A stretch of DNA of 64,000 nucleotides from Fragum whitleyi (GCA_948146395.1 OX411552.1:6069686-6133685), one strand, 5' to 3'. Counted from the first letter of the stretch, positions 46,601 to 59,005 are shown. Made by a program: numbers and translations. The notes: a model not told the origin generated them from the letters alone.

Positions 46601-47446
46601 GCGCAGGATTTCTATACAGGGGTTTGACGTGGGCCGATAGAATTTGAGTAATTAGTCACATAGTTTCCCTGTCTATTTAGATAGGGAATCTATATGACTT
46701 ATTGCTCGAATTCTGTATATCAGTTATCTTTTATTTCTAAAATTTCTAGTTACTGTGGTTTGAATCATTACAGTAAGGGGGTCGTTTTCCTTGTTTAAAA
46801 AAAAAATTGATTGTCCACTTGAATGAAGTAAATTGGATACAGAAGGGGGTAGTTTGACCCTCTGAACCCCCTCTGGATCCCCAAGTGTGGTCTGTTAATA
46901 AAAAAAATACTTTGACAGGTTACAAATAATTTTGTTTATAATAACATGCACCAGTGCTTGATCAAACTTTTGATCACAAATATAAACAAAATGACAACAA
47001 ATAGAAACAACAAATTTACTGTGTTCTCTTCATAAATTCAGCAATCACTTCCCAGTTGCCTCTGATTGGAGAAAATGGATACTTTAATTTATAGTTTATA
47101 CCATGGTACTCATGCAAGCATCAATACTATTTGCTTTTTTCTTTTATTTGAGTACCTTTTAAATCAATAGCAAAGTGTTTTTAATATGTGTAACTCTCAC
47201 AAAATCTTTTCCAAAATATACATGTCTGAGGATATTCCTTACACCAGTAGTACCTTATTGGCTATATTGTCAATATTGCAAAAAGAATTTTTCTCAAAAG
47301 TATCAAACTGAAGGTGTTAAAGTTTTGAAACCTACAATAAAAGGACCCATTCACTATCAATATTATTGCTACTGACATTGAACTTTCATATTCATCGATC
47401 TTCAATTCATCATCATTGGTTAATATTTTGTAAATGCCTGATGAAT

Positions 47447-47722
47447 TTTGTTTGTTTAAATGGGGTTTAATGCTGCTTTCAACAATCTTTCAGCTATATC
47501 ATGGTGGTTTGAACACCTAAGCAATGGATTCCTGGTATTTCTCACAACAGTTATACCATTACAACCCCTCTAAGTGTCCAGCTATTATCCTTCATAGGTC
47601 TACAATTATCAAACCATTGGTGAGAGACAAATAGTCAGAAAGAAAGAGTTCCACTGTCAGATATTGAACCCTGGACCTCTAGAATGCCAGCCTGATGCCC
47701 TACCAATTGCGCTATGGCGGCG
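47447..47722 (-). mobile_element. tRNA-derived SINE, copy 4
   Basis: The body matches the 7.1-kb copy (CTGCTTTCAACAATCTTTCA, CACCTAAGCAATGG, ATTATCAAACCATTGG). The head on the minus strand shows box A TAGCGCAATTGGTAGGGC and a diverged box B. Confidence 0.8.
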
Positions 47723-47979
47723 GCTACACATACATTGTAAATAATATTGACAATTTATGGAATTGACAATTTTATTTACAATGTATGGATAATATTGAAG
47801 ATTTATCTAATGTATTTGCAAATACTCTTGTTAATTTCATTGTCAATTATATTAATTATGTATTGTTACCTTAAGCTTATAGAAGTAACATACTGATTAC
47901 AGTGATTGACAGACAATATGACTGTGTCACAATTTTACTGTCACAAAATGTTCACATATTTCACAGATAACCAGTCTAC

Positions 47980-48039
47980 CTCTTTTTCTTCTTTTTTCGT
48001 TTTTTCTTCCCTCGTTTCTTAAGCATAATGCTTGTTATT
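47980..48039 (-). CDS. Candidate 60-nt polybasic cassette exon of the dynein gene
   Basis: On the minus strand, a pyrimidine tract and CATTTAAG acceptor precede 60 nt, followed by the donor AG/GTAGAC. Phase is 2 at both ends, matching exon 10a/10b donors and the exon 11 acceptor, and the length divides by three. It would add ITSIMLKKRGKKKRKKKKK plus a split Arg before DAPEATGE. The lysine run could also be an AG-rich low-complexity tract that mimics an exon, so this is tentative. Confidence 0.4.
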
Positions 48040-48564
48040 CTTAAATGTAAAGGCAATTATTTGTTTTCAAACTTCTAAAACTTTTGAAGAATTTAAATGG
48101 ATTAAACAATTGGAAAATGAAGTGATTAAATCAGTCTTTTCAATAAAGAATCAAGGGCCTTCTAATTTATTAAATCTATACATTTAGGAGGATATACAAT
48201 TTCAACATCAATCCTATTATTAACTTTAAAAGACTGACCAAGGAAGATAATTCAAATTATTTACAAATATTCTTTACAAATATTTGATTAAAAGCATTAA
48301 AATCAATTAATTAATCTACAAAAAAGTGGTCTGATTCCCAACACAATAATCAATGATTTCATACTTGTGTTGGACCTTGTTTTCTATAAAACGTTGTATT
48401 GATCATATCTGATTAGTAATGCAATACCTACCTTCCTGAAATGTAATACAAACACTAGCAAACTCCTACTACTACAATCAGTTTCTTCTATTGACAAATT
48501 TACTGGAAATTTAAATGGCTGAATTACTCATATTTTTTCATTTATATAAAATACCAGCCCAGCT

Positions 48565-48675
48565 TTCAGAATGACAAAATGGTGCAAACAGTTTGCAAAT
48601 TACACAACACTTTGCTGAAAGTACACATGCATAGTGGGGTATAATTGGCAAACAGATTGCACCGTTTTTTAATTA
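48565..48675. mobile_element. Foldback MITE, family E copy 4
   Basis: AGAATGACAAAATGGTGCAA and CAGATTGCACCGTTTT ends, with a GCATGCATAGTG-like core. Confidence 0.65.
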
Positions 48676-48968
48676 ATGAAAAAAAAACATACAATGATGA
48701 TTTTCTGTAAAAGTTTATCGATTCATTTCAATGATAAGATTTTCAAACAATTAAATTGTAAAGAAATGTTTTTTCAGTAACATTGCATTGCTCTTTTAAG
48801 TTTTTTTTTATTATGAGGACTTATTGATTTTATTTTCAATCCAGCTCAGCCTGTGTTTCCACAAATCCCTGTTGCTATGATTATATTAGCTAGCATGCTA
48901 CACAAATCACCAATTTTTCACACAAACCATCCATCACATCACATATCAGTTCATTGTATTGTGTATAC

Positions 48969-49094
48969 CTCATGAAATCAGCAAAGGAAACTGTTGGTTT
49001 AGCCATCGGAAGATATTTTTCTTCATCCAAATCTTCAGTAATTACCCGTAATGTGGTCTTTTCAAACCAATTGTAATCATCAGGTGAAATGAAC
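48969..49094 (-). CDS. Dynein alternative exon 10b (AAA3-AAA4 linker)
   Basis: 126 nt, phase 2 on both sides, acceptor GTAAATAG and donor GTATAC. It encodes 41 full codons, beginning FISPDDYNWFEKTTLRVITE and ending VSFADFM with R split at the junction. Aligned with exon 10a it keeps the pattern F-x-x-x-DD-x-x-WF-x-KT-x-x-RVI-x-E and the end F-x-DF(L/M)R. It has an extra residue in the middle and differs strongly there (EEKYLPMAKP against GEMYVSYVED). The open frame and sound splice sites argue against decay. Confidence 0.88.
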
Positions 49095-49257
49095 CTATTT
49101 ACATTAATGAAAGATTTGAAAAAAAAAAGTTTTAAACATCACTGCTTTACCTCAAATGTTGATGTAACAAAGTCTAGACAACTGACCTTATTCAACACAA
49201 AGACATTCTGTGGAAATTGAGTAACAATCCCAAAGCATGGTACACCTTTTTGACAAA

Positions 49258-49498
49258 TGAGCCCGTGTGTGACATTTCCAACAATTAGAAATGTGCATGA
49301 GGTGCAAACATCAAGAGGCCCGGACAGCCACAAAGTGTAAATATAAAGTTATCTGATGGTGTACAAATACTTTGAGACCTTATCTAGCTACTAAATGCAT
49401 AGTGAAGACTGGTCAGACTGTGCAGATGCACATGCTGGTCAGAGTCTTTGCTTTGCACATATTTGAAATTGTTGGAAATCTCAAGCACAGGCTCAAAT
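49258..49498. mobile_element. MITE, family D copy 3
   Basis: TGAGCCCGTGTGTGACATTTC and GTTGGAAATCTCAAGCACAG ends. The central palindrome is GACTGGTCAGACTGTGCAG ... CTGGTCAGAGTC. Confidence 0.7.
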
Positions 49499-49686
49499 AT
49501 CATTGATCAAAACATGCAATTTTGTCCTAAGTAAGGTCAGACTTAATTCTCCACAAAATGTCTATGGGAATGCATTCAATTGTCCATAGTAATATTTCTC
49601 CATTAGATCCCTTTGATTGGCTGGTCCTTCTGTAGCCTGTATATAATATTGTGTTAGTTCAGATTAATGAGAAAAACTAAAATTGA

Positions 49687-50004
49687 AGGGGTGTGGAATT
49701 TCCATGCCTGACTTGTCAAACATGGGCTCTTCACAAGAAAATTATTCAAGGCAATTTGCCTATGGAAAAGTAAATACCAGAACAAGTAGTGGAATGGTAA
49801 TACATTAATCAGCCAAAAGATTGTATCATAGGGTAGAAAACTTTGTAAAAAAAACTTTGGGCTCCAGCATTTTCTTCATAAAAGACAGTTTTTTCAATAT
49901 TCTTCGTTTTTTTGTGGACAAGTTTATTTTGATCCTGGACAAGTAAAAATTCATCTTTCACTTGTCAAAGGACAAATGGAGAAAATCCGTATTTCCACAC
50001 CCCT
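49687..50004. mobile_element. MITE, family F copy 3
   Basis: AGGGGTGTGGAATTTCCATG and GTATTTCCACACCCCT ends. It shares the GGACAAGTAAAAATTC and CCAGCATTTTCTTC blocks with copies at 13.8 and 34.0 kb. Confidence 0.75.
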
Positions 50005-50980
50005 GAATAATGTTTATAAAAGCTGCATGGATATATAGGTGCACAAATGTTAGATAAAGAACTAAAAGCTTAATATTGCTCATCTTTGGTTTAGTAGTTT
50101 TTTATCATTCATTAGATGGGCTTCAATTTCATGTCTCTAAGTAAAAATCCTTAAAATTTGAATCATGGAAATGTTTCTAAAATCAATACATCCAAAAGTA
50201 TGTTGTGGTTTAAAAAGAAAATTAAGCTTTTACTCCTTTGAATGTGTTTATATTAAAATAAAATGATATAGAGGTGTTGGTTAAACAGCTGTCAACAGAA
50301 GTGAATTTGTAACAGACATTACAATTATTCGTCAGAAACTTAAGTCTTTCTCTCTTTGAAGGATTATCATTCTTGAATTTGTTGTTGATTTTTCTTCCAC
50401 TTAATTTCAAATTTTGAAAAAAGGGAATAGATCAACTCATCCTTTTGCAGTGTCTCTGCAACAAAATTACTTCTAGTGCATAAGTAACAACATTAAATCT
50501 GTGACAAATTAACTAAATTCTGTGTTTCAAGAAAAATCTGGTATGAGCCACCTCAAAGGAGAGTCTTTTAAATTCTTCAAGAGAGAAACATTCTCCAAAT
50601 ATTCCTCAGTGTTAATCTTTTTCACAAGACTATCTGTAATATTTCTACTACATGATCCTCACATTAGATACCTTTGTCCTAGAAAAGCATGGGTGAATAA
50701 AACAATAAAAAGTCAGTCAGTCTTCTTGCAGTCTCAATTGATTCAGGAAAACAAATCCATGTTATTAATCTAAATAGTTCATTTAAAATCGCTACATTTT
50801 TTTTAGACAAATTTATATCATAATAAAATCTATTAAAGAGAAAATATTTCAAAAGCATTCCTTTGAGATGAAAATCATATTTTTCATGTAAACTATATTT
50901 TAAATTAAGTATAAGACATCAAACTAATTTATAATGTGAGTCTATATAAAAATAAACTTTGAAAAAAATATAATGAAAAA
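50005..50980. other. AT-rich dynein intron stretch
   Basis: No exon-like segment or repeat family was recognised here. Short ORFs show no dynein homology. Confidence 0.4.
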
Positions 50981-51340
50981 TGAGTCTGTGCATGACATTT
51001 CAAAGGATTTCATGTTTGCGTGATGGCCAGGCATGAGACTGCCTAGGCAGCCACAAACTACATTGAAATTATTCTCTGACTGTGAAAAGATACTTTTAGT
51101 CAGGAGCTATCCTTATTGCACACAGTGAAGACTCAGATCAGGCTGTGCAAATGCATAGGCTGATCTGAGTCTTTCCTTTGTGCTTATATACTTTTCAAAA
51201 TAACTACAACAACACGTATATTTCTTATTATTATTTTAAGTACCAATGTTTCAGCATACACCTTCTTCAGAGTACATAATTTTTTATTTTTTTTTTGTGT
51301 GCTTACATGAAATTGTTAGAAATGTCATGCATATACTCAA
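50981..51340. mobile_element. MITE, family D copy 4
   Basis: TGAGTCTGTGCATGACATTT at the left and GTTAGAAATGTCATGCATA at the right. An internal palindrome is centred on GACTCAGATCAGGCTGTGCA and its inverse. Confidence 0.6.
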
Positions 51341-51612
51341 ATGTTAGTGTGCCACAAAAATGGGTAATGAAACAAACTAAAAAGCATAGATGAATGTAAA
51401 TAAAGATAGTTGGAGGGGTAAATCATCATCATTAATGCAAATAAACTAAAATGTGAGGTTATGGGTTAAAAGTAAGCCCTGAAACAAAAGCATAACTTAA
51501 ATGTTAGTGAGATAGAATAACATATGACTAAATAAACAAAGTAAATAAAGTGCCACAGGTTAAATGAAATAAATCTAGTGGGTGGGGTAACTGATATGTT
51601 TCTTCACTGTAC

Positions 51613-51735
51613 CTTAAGAAATCAACAAAATAATGTGTGTCTTCCACATAGGAGACATACATTTCCCCCATTTCTTCTTGTATCACACGGCACATGGTTT
51701 TTGTGAACCATTTTAAGTCATCCGTATGGGTAAAC
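51613..51735 (-). CDS. Dynein alternative exon 10a (AAA3-AAA4 linker)
   Basis: 123 nt, phase 2 on both sides, acceptor TAAAATAG and donor GTACAG. It encodes 40 full codons, beginning FTHTDDLKWFTKTMCRVIQE and ending THYFVDFL with R split across the junction. It is homologous to exon 10b at 48,969 and closer to the vertebrate DNAH8 consensus (YFVDFLR). Both exons have the same phases, so either one, or both, keep the frame into exon 11. Confidence 0.9.
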
Positions 51736-52199
51736 CTATTTTACAGAATAAAACAATGAAAACGATGATGAATTCATGAGTTATGATTTTTTTATAAATG
51801 ATGTGAACATTGCATAGCATTTACTTATACTCATGCAAAAACATGTGAATATCTTGATGTCATGATCTGACTGAAATTATTTTTCCCTTTCTTGTACAAT
51901 CCCAGGATTTGTATTCTCCTGATTTGATTTTCAAAACATTGTGGAAAAGGAATACATTGCTCGTGAAAAGCATTTTTTCCCTTTGACCACAATGTTTCTC
52001 TTCACATAGGATGGTTTGATTTAAAATTGGACCCATTTCTCTTATTTTCTTCTCCAGGCTATTTAAATTTGGACCAGTCACAAAAATTTGAAAACAAGGA
52101 AAGCGTTTAACATGTGTGGCATTTCATTACAATTGCACAATCATGTGCATCAGGCAAAATTTTTGCTTTTCATAGATATATAGAGGACATTGAATGAGT

Positions 52200-52580
52200 G
52201 GTCATGAAATACCATATTTATTAAACAAGTCATCTATTAATAGGAAAAAACAAGGTTGTGCTGACTTTTGATCTGTTTTTGATGACGAAATTAGTAAATT
52301 TGTTATTTCATGAGCACCAATTTGATATTCTATTTATAATTTGACCATTACTTTCAATAATTGCGAAAGTTTATCTGCAACACATAAAACATCATCTGCA
52401 AAATGACATCATTACATCCATTATGATGTGATGTCATTTACAGGGTTACAAAACAGAGATGCTATACAACCTCTGCTCATTTGCATAGTTATTTCATTAA
52501 TGTAATAACACTCGTGTAACACTAAAAATATTCAACAGGAAAAATTCACTCTCACCACATAGGTCATATTATAAATCAAA
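52200..52580. repeat. Interspersed repeat, family I copy 2
   Basis: Shares TTGATCTGTTTTTGATGACG, TTTGATATTCTATTTATAAT, CTCATTTGCATAG and CTC(A)CCAC-ATAGGTCATAT with 20,591-21,000 in the same order. Confidence 0.6.
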
Positions 52581-52872
52581 ATATACCCTAAAGCACTATT
52601 TTCAAATTCAAATAGAAATAGTAAACATTCTCTAGTAGATGGAACAATCTGCAATGTCTTACTCTGTAAAAAGATCAATTAAAATCAATCAATAAAATTG
52701 ACAAATATGTTATATCTAAATAATTCCTTGAATAACAATTTTCTAATCATTTTTTATTTCAATAATCTTTTAAATATTTGAATAAAAGAATCTACAAGAA
52801 TGTAATGAGTACCTAATCAAAGTTATCTTAAGCACTATCAGGACAGCTGATAATGATTCATAAGAAATACTA

Positions 52873-53126
52873 TTAACCCTTGTCATGCTGAATTATTTTT
52901 GGCTAAAAAATTGCATCAAAATCAAAAGGCAGAGAGCACTGAAAGTACCAACTGTAGATCAATTTTTATTTGAAAAAAAAAAAACTAAATCAATTGACAA
53001 TTCTGGTTTGAAAAAGAGAAACAGGTGGTGTAGACTAACATCAGACTGCACATATGTGCAGGATGATGTTCGTCTATAGCTCCGGCCAAAGTAGGAATAT
53101 TCCGGGTTCAGCATGACAAGGGTTAA
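52873..53126. mobile_element. MITE with perfect 20-bp inverted ends (family J)
   Basis: TTAACCCTTGTCATGCTGAA at 52,873-52,892 and its exact reverse complement at 53,107-53,126. There is a small inner hairpin ATCAGACTGCACATATGTGC. TTA at the ends would suit a PIF/Harbinger-type target, which is an inference. Confidence 0.75.
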
Positions 53127-53199
53127 AATACTCATTAAATTTTAGAAAATGTCAAGAACTTTTAAAGGTTAATATGTTTAAACCACAATCAGTTTAAAT

Positions 53200-53550
53200 A
53201 AAAGTAAAATCTGTTATAAGGGACCACTTACTGGACCACGAAAAATCGGCCACCAAAGGAAAAGGTTGTTTTAATTAGTACACAATTTGTTTACCTTTTA
53301 GAAAAATATTTTTTTTTTATTGAACATGTACATCAACTTGAATTTCTAAATAATTATATGTTGTTAAAATTCAGTAGAATCATCTCATTCTAAAGAATTT
53401 TTACAACATATGATTTACTTTCAATTATTTTTTGGGCAATAATATCTACTCTTAAAGATTTTTTTATTTAAAGAAGGAGATTTTGAAAACGGTCACTTAT
53501 TAAAAGTGGTCGCTTAATAGATGCGGTCACTAAAGCAAGATTTTCTGTAT
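53200..53550. mobile_element. Tc1-type MITE, family G copy 2
   Basis: AAGGGACCACTTACTGGACC at the left and GTGGTCGCTTAATAG ... CTAAAGCAAGATTTTCTGTA at the right, with the CATCTCATTCTAAAG box. The left end is less well preserved. Confidence 0.55.
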
Positions 53551-53694
53551 ATCATTAAAAATTCAGAATTCAATGTAATCCGACAAGAAAGTTTTAATTT
53601 CACTTATTTGTAGTAGTCTTCTGAATAAAAAAATAAAATGAAAATTTCCTTCTTACTTTGTTAAAAAAATTTAAGAAGTAAGGACAATACCTAC

Positions 53695-53858
53695 CTATCG
53701 GCAATGACTCTACAACATTCATGTTTCCAGAGTTGTAACAGAACCTTCTCAGAATCTACCACACTGTTGATGGTGTTGATCATTCCTTGCCAGATACGAG
53801 ACAAGTCACGCAGGTTGAAAATGTAGTGGAATTTGGCTGGGGTTGGCAACATCTTAAT
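53695..53858 (-). CDS. Dynein exon 9 (end of AAA3)
   Basis: 164 nt, phase 0 in and 2 out. It encodes [20 protein letters not shown]...[16 protein letters not shown]. Its phase-2 donor can join to either alternative exon that follows. Confidence 0.93.
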
Positions 53859-53884
53859 CTGCAATAAATTGTTCTTGAATTAAT

Positions 53885-54230
53885 ACAGTAAAAAGGGTGT
53901 TAAACGACCACTTGTGGAACCACCAAAAAGCTGTTGTTATAGAGAATGGTGGCTTTGTACCATTTTGTTTACCTAATTAGAAACATTATCTTAATTGAAT
54001 GTGTATTTTGTTTTGGAATTTCTCCATAATCCTATGTTGTTAAAACTCAAAAGAATTGTCTCATTGAGATGATTCTTAAAAGTTTTATCAACATAGTATT
54101 CATTTACAATATTTTCAGATTCATGACATCTACTTTATAAGATATTTGATTTAAAAATGTAGATTTTAAAAATGGTTGCTTAATAAGAATGGTCGCTTAC
54201 TAGACATAGTCACTCAAGCAAGATGGACTG
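53885..54230. mobile_element. Tc1-type MITE, family G copy 3
   Basis: CAGTAAAAAGGGTG at the left after TA, AGCAAGATGGACTG at the right, and the TTGTCTCATTGAGATGAT box inside. It lies 27 nt upstream of the exon 9 acceptor in gene direction. Confidence 0.65.
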
Positions 54231-54236
54231 TTATTT

Positions 54237-54340
54237 GAAATCCTTTCCTAGCCTCAAAGTGCTATCCAAGAAAGGTAAAAAATTATCAACTCATTGGTGC
54301 GAGACAAATAATAAGAAAGCATGAGTGCTGCTGAACAATA
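54237..54340 (-). mobile_element. SINE fragment
   Basis: AATCCTTTCCTAGCCTC, GCTATCC and ATTATCAACTCATTGG match the body of the SINE at 7.1 kb. The head and tail are missing. Confidence 0.6.
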
Positions 54341-54380
54341 CTTTAAAAAACATGAATATGAGAAAAATAAATTAATTTAC

Positions 54381-54611
54381 CTTAGTAAGTTGCCAGAGAC
54401 GTCTAGTAATGGGTACTAGTTTGCCAACCAAATCTCTCACATCTTGTTTAAATCCTCGTTCCTCACAATAATGGCCAGTTCCGATCACCCGGAATATCTT
54501 GTCAATAGACGTGTTGGAGGGTAGGGTACAGTTGTAGATGACAAAATGACGCTTCAGACGTTGTGGAATGTCATTTCTACCTCCACCTGGGTGTATCATG
54601 GCAGCTAATAG
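54381..54611 (-). CDS. Dynein exon 8 (AAA3)
   Basis: 231 nt, phase 0 on both sides. It encodes [20 protein letters not shown]...[14 protein letters not shown]...[13 protein letters not shown], including the GGRNDIPQR sensor region. Confidence 0.95.
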
Positions 54612-55111
54612 CTGAAATAGTATAATAATAGTTAAGAGGTGTAAGTTCTTAAGGGTATTGAATACACCCAGTTTAGAAATTTTGAAATTAGGTCATTGTT
54701 GGAAAACTTCAGAAGGCATTGTTATATTTTGACTTAACGAAACATTAATCATGATTGTTGGTATCTGTATGGAAATGTCATACATGTAATTTGTATGGTA
54801 TTCAATTTGTAGGTACGTGAAACCTATAGGCACTGCAATGTAATCTATAATCCTTTGACCTTTTTACACAATTATTATCTACCACAAGCAGCCTAAAAGG
54901 AAAACTAATCAGTGAAAATAATGTCATTTTTTTTCAGTAGAGGTAGGCTACCATAAATATTCATTTTGTAGTTTTATTTCAATTTTTGGCAAGTCTTAAT
55001 AAATTAATGATAATGTATCCATCCCTTGGAAAGCAAATCATTGATTTTTAAATGCCTTCTATAGATACATGGAAGGACTTTTTATCAAGCCTAGCTTAAA
55101 ATACTACATAC

Positions 55112-55327
55112 CTGTACATCTGTGATATTTGTAAAGTCTCCTGGTTTTTCCAGACTGTAGAATCCCTTTTGTTCCATCAACTGTCGGACAATTTCATTGG
55201 CTATCTGATCACCCCACTCGTTGATGACGGGCATATTGATGTCGTCTATAAACACCGTCATCTTCTTACCAGCTGGGGGACCATATGTTGTACCAACTCT
55301 CTTGTCTACGTAACTCTCTATGGTCCT
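55112..55327 (-). CDS. Dynein exon 7 (AAA3 Walker B)
   Basis: 216 nt, phase 0 on both sides. It has [20 protein letters not shown] then the Walker B motif VFIDDINMP and [17 protein letters not shown]. The glutamate-position residue is Asp, as usual in this family. Confidence 0.95.
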
Positions 55328-55768
55328 CTGGAGATATACAGTTAAACCATTTCAAATCATTTTTCTGAAACCATTTGATTCTGCTTAATGTATTGTGTAG
55401 GATAAATTCTAATGTAGTTTTTATTCAGAATTGCGGCACTTTTTGGTACAGTAAGTTTTAACTAACAGTTTGACTTTTAATTGCATTTCATACAAAAACA
55501 AGTTTAAATACATGTAAAATATTCTTACAGATAAAGTTTGTCAATCCTAACAATGAGGCATGAAAGACTTCTCTGCTTTTGTATATTGAAAAACTCTTTT
55601 TAAAACGGTAAAATTGCTATGACTTGGGATTAATAGAAAAGATTTCACATTTTTATGCCATTGATTGCAATCATCATTTTACAATTTCATCACATTGTTT
55701 CAAAAACTATGTCTCAAAAGATCAATTTATGAATAAGTTTTTTATAACATGGTGAAGGATTGTTTTAC

Positions 55769-56046
55769 CTGGAACATAAGAGGTGTGGTAGCCGATGAGA
55801 AGTTGAGAGATTTCTCCAGATGGTATTCTGGGTTATATCTATTCATGTAGCCGTTAATCATGACAGTCTTGGCCGTACCCTGTTCACCAATTAGTAACAC
55901 TCCGCGACTCTGTTTGGCGATCACATCAATCAGGTATGTTGTCCTGACATTGTCAACCATGGGTACCAGGATGGAAGAATATTCAGGTGTCACGTCAGGT
56001 GGATATACATAGTCTGTTACTTTAGTGTCCCAGTGGGCCCATTGTC
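55769..56046 (-). CDS. Dynein exon 6 (AAA3 P-loop)
   Basis: 278 nt, phase 1 in and 0 out. It has [10 protein letters not shown]...[16 protein letters not shown], then the Walker A motif GEQGTAKT and [13 protein letters not shown]. Confidence 0.95.
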
Positions 56047-56173
56047 CTAAGTAAATTAGAAACATTTTTGTGTGAAACAATTTTCATCATATCAATTATC
56101 CATATCAAAGCACTATGTTATTGAACTTTAAGTCAAGCATTAAAAAGTTCATTCATAATCACAAATCTAAAAA

Positions 56174-56429
56174 TGTGAACCTTCAGACAAAAAGGGACCA
56201 TCTGAGAAGTACGTAATGTGTCAACCCTAGTCAGACTGCAAGGACTGTGCAGGCATACAAGGATTGAAACTTTTGAAACTTGGCTTTTCTGAATCTAGAA
56301 TGGTCAATCTACCCTCTATAATAGCATTTTTGATTTAGAATATCCAGCTGACTTCTGCAGGATCTTATATTTTTTTTTCATTTTTTCAATGAGGTTTCCA
56401 GATGGTCCTTTTTAGCCTGAAGGGTGACA
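56174..56429. mobile_element. MITE, family C copy 3, opposite orientation
   Basis: GTGAACCTTCAGACAAAAAG and a terminal GATGGTCCTTTTTAGCC bracket the element. Internal CAACCCTAGTCAGACTGC and GAATCTAGAATGGTCAATCTACC match the copies at 16.6 and 39.2 kb in inverted order. Confidence 0.65.
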
Positions 56430-56559
56430 AGAGAATACATTACAATCTATCATTCTTAATATTTGTATTAATTAAGTTTTGTGGCCTACTTTCTTGTCAA
56501 GTTCAAAGTATTTTGCAGATGTAAGTTTTTCAAATTTCTCCACAAAATTTATACATTAT

Positions 56560-56930
56560 TTCTTTAATGATTTTCGGTGGTTTATCGAGAAATAATGGTA
56601 GATTATAACTTGTTAATCTCACCGCAAAAGCAGTGAAATTATAAAAAACTTATACCTTGCTTTTGTGCATTTCATCCTTTCTGACATCATCTATGCGGGG
56701 TGAAATAAGTGACGTCACAATGAATGGTGCATAGCAATCACGTGCAAAATGACACGATTTACAAAATATGTCCTAGAAATTTCACATTTTTTGCAATAAA
56801 GAAATAGAACAATCAATTGTTTTTTGAGTAAGATTGATTAATATTTCATTTAGTGAATACCAACAGCTATATTTTCACTTGTGGCTATGCCACTCAAGAA
56901 AATAAAGCTTTTGTTGTTCCCTAATTAAAA
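56560..56930. other. Unrecognised intronic patch with higher CpG
   Basis: A segment within the dynein intron with inverted words (GCAAAAGCAGTGAAATTATAAA ... shown in part) and TGACGTCA-like sequence at about 56,711. No family match was made. Confidence 0.3.
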
Positions 56931-56982
56931 TATAAATCTATCTTTCACTGAAACAATTATCCTCTATTTTATTGATTTTTAC

Positions 56983-57226
56983 CCTTTTCATTGACCAAGT
57001 ATTCAAACATGGTGGCCTCGGAGTCCGATGGTATCACAGGTAGATCCAGTTTGAATTCGTCACTGTTCCTCATGTATTCCTCCATTTTGGCTCGGTCATC
57101 AAGCTCTAGGAATGCTCCAATACTCCACATCAGCGTGAAGATGTACAGTCTCTCGTAGTGTTCACGGGTAATGTTGGGTGTGTCTTTCTCATCTTTGGGG
57201 ATTAAACCAGTTAACAACCCAGTAGC
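56983..57226 (-). CDS. Dynein exon 5 (AAA2-AAA3 linker)
   Basis: 244 nt, phase 0 in and 1 out. It encodes ATGLLTGLIPKDE...LYIFTLMWSIGAFLELDDR...EATMFEYLVNEKG. Confidence 0.92.
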
Positions 57227-58109
57227 CTGTAACACACCAAGGAATATGTTGATGGCTTTGAGCAAAACATTTGTAACTGTCAATATATTCAAAGGCAGTT
57301 AATTTTTTTTTGCTATAAGCTCTCACTATTTTACACACACCTTTAAGACTCACTAATAATGGAAATCAATATAAGATAATCCAAAACATAAGATACAAAA
57401 TAACAGAGTTTTTATCATTAAGATCTGAAAGATATATACCACAAAAGCTATAATAGAACCCTGGGATTGTATTAGAATCATTGTATTTCCATTAAAAAGG
57501 GATGGGCTTTTATTACAGGCTACGCTACATAGCCATAGCTTAGTGAGAATCAGTTGTTACAACCTATAAACATACATGCAGTTACAACTGTTTCACTCTG
57601 AGTCATGGATTTTTGTTCAGACTGTGAAAAAATGGCCAAAAATAAAAAAGATACTTGCAAAATTTTAAGATTTGATTGAGGATAAGGGTCATAAAACCTC
57701 TGCTGAATTTAAATTGACCTTGATTTGTAGGTTTGGGCCTTTATTATAGGCTTCAATAATTTGTAAAATCACACCAAAAATTGTCTATTTCAACCCCCGA
57801 AACAGGGGATGGGGTTTAATTATAGCACAGGGCTCTAATCGAATTTTTAGGGAATAGTAAAGAAAAAACAAGATGTATTCATGGAACACTTAAGCTCCAA
57901 AAAGAGTAAGACTATGACCTCAATAATATATTATACTGAGATGTAGACCCACATGCCAAATATGACCAATGCTACTAGAAAAAAGTTTTGAAGTTAAAGG
58001 AAGATATTTGCAGATGAAGTTATGTATAGGTGAAAGGATAAACAACAAGACCGACTGATACCAGTAAATAATATGTTCCCAAACTTATCAAATCAAAATG
58101 GTCAATTAC

Positions 58110-58250
58110 CTGAGACACAACAAAAGCTTCCAGAATGTCCATCTTGAATGTCAGAGACTGGATAGCATATCGGTATATGTACGGGAATGAGGCTTCAAAC
58201 AGGTCAAAGATGATGTTCTGTTCTGCCATTGGTCGTGAGTTCAACCAGCC
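58110..58250 (-). CDS. Dynein exon 4 (AAA2 C-terminal part)
   Basis: 141 nt, phase 0 on both sides. It encodes GWLNSRPMAEQNIIFDLFEA...MDILEAFVVSQ, the helical lid of AAA2. Confidence 0.9.
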
Positions 58251-58684
58251 CTGTGATACAGAGAAAAATTTATTCACATTGAATGGTATGAAACAGTAAC
58301 TTAGTAGGCACAACATACAAAGGTGCAAGTATTAAATTTTAACTTAGAACATAATCTTAACTTTCCCCTAAAACATTATCAACAAGCTATCTATATTTGT
58401 TTTTTCAAAGGCAAACACATTTGGTGCGAGTATTGGTAAATTTTCCAGGTAGCAGAACCAAGAAGGACTAATCTTACTTGTAAGAACTTGTTTCCCAATC
58501 AATGTAAATTAAATAGGTTAAAACTTAAAGCTATTTATACACTTTTGAGAAAATATGTTGTTAAAATATTGGTGATGCCAACATTGGCTTTTTTAGTTTT
58601 TTTTTAAATTTATCAAAATAATTTTATTGTGTTTTAACTACACTCAAAAATAAAACACTATAAGTCAATTTCCAGGTTTTATTA

Positions 58685-59005
<321 letters not shown>

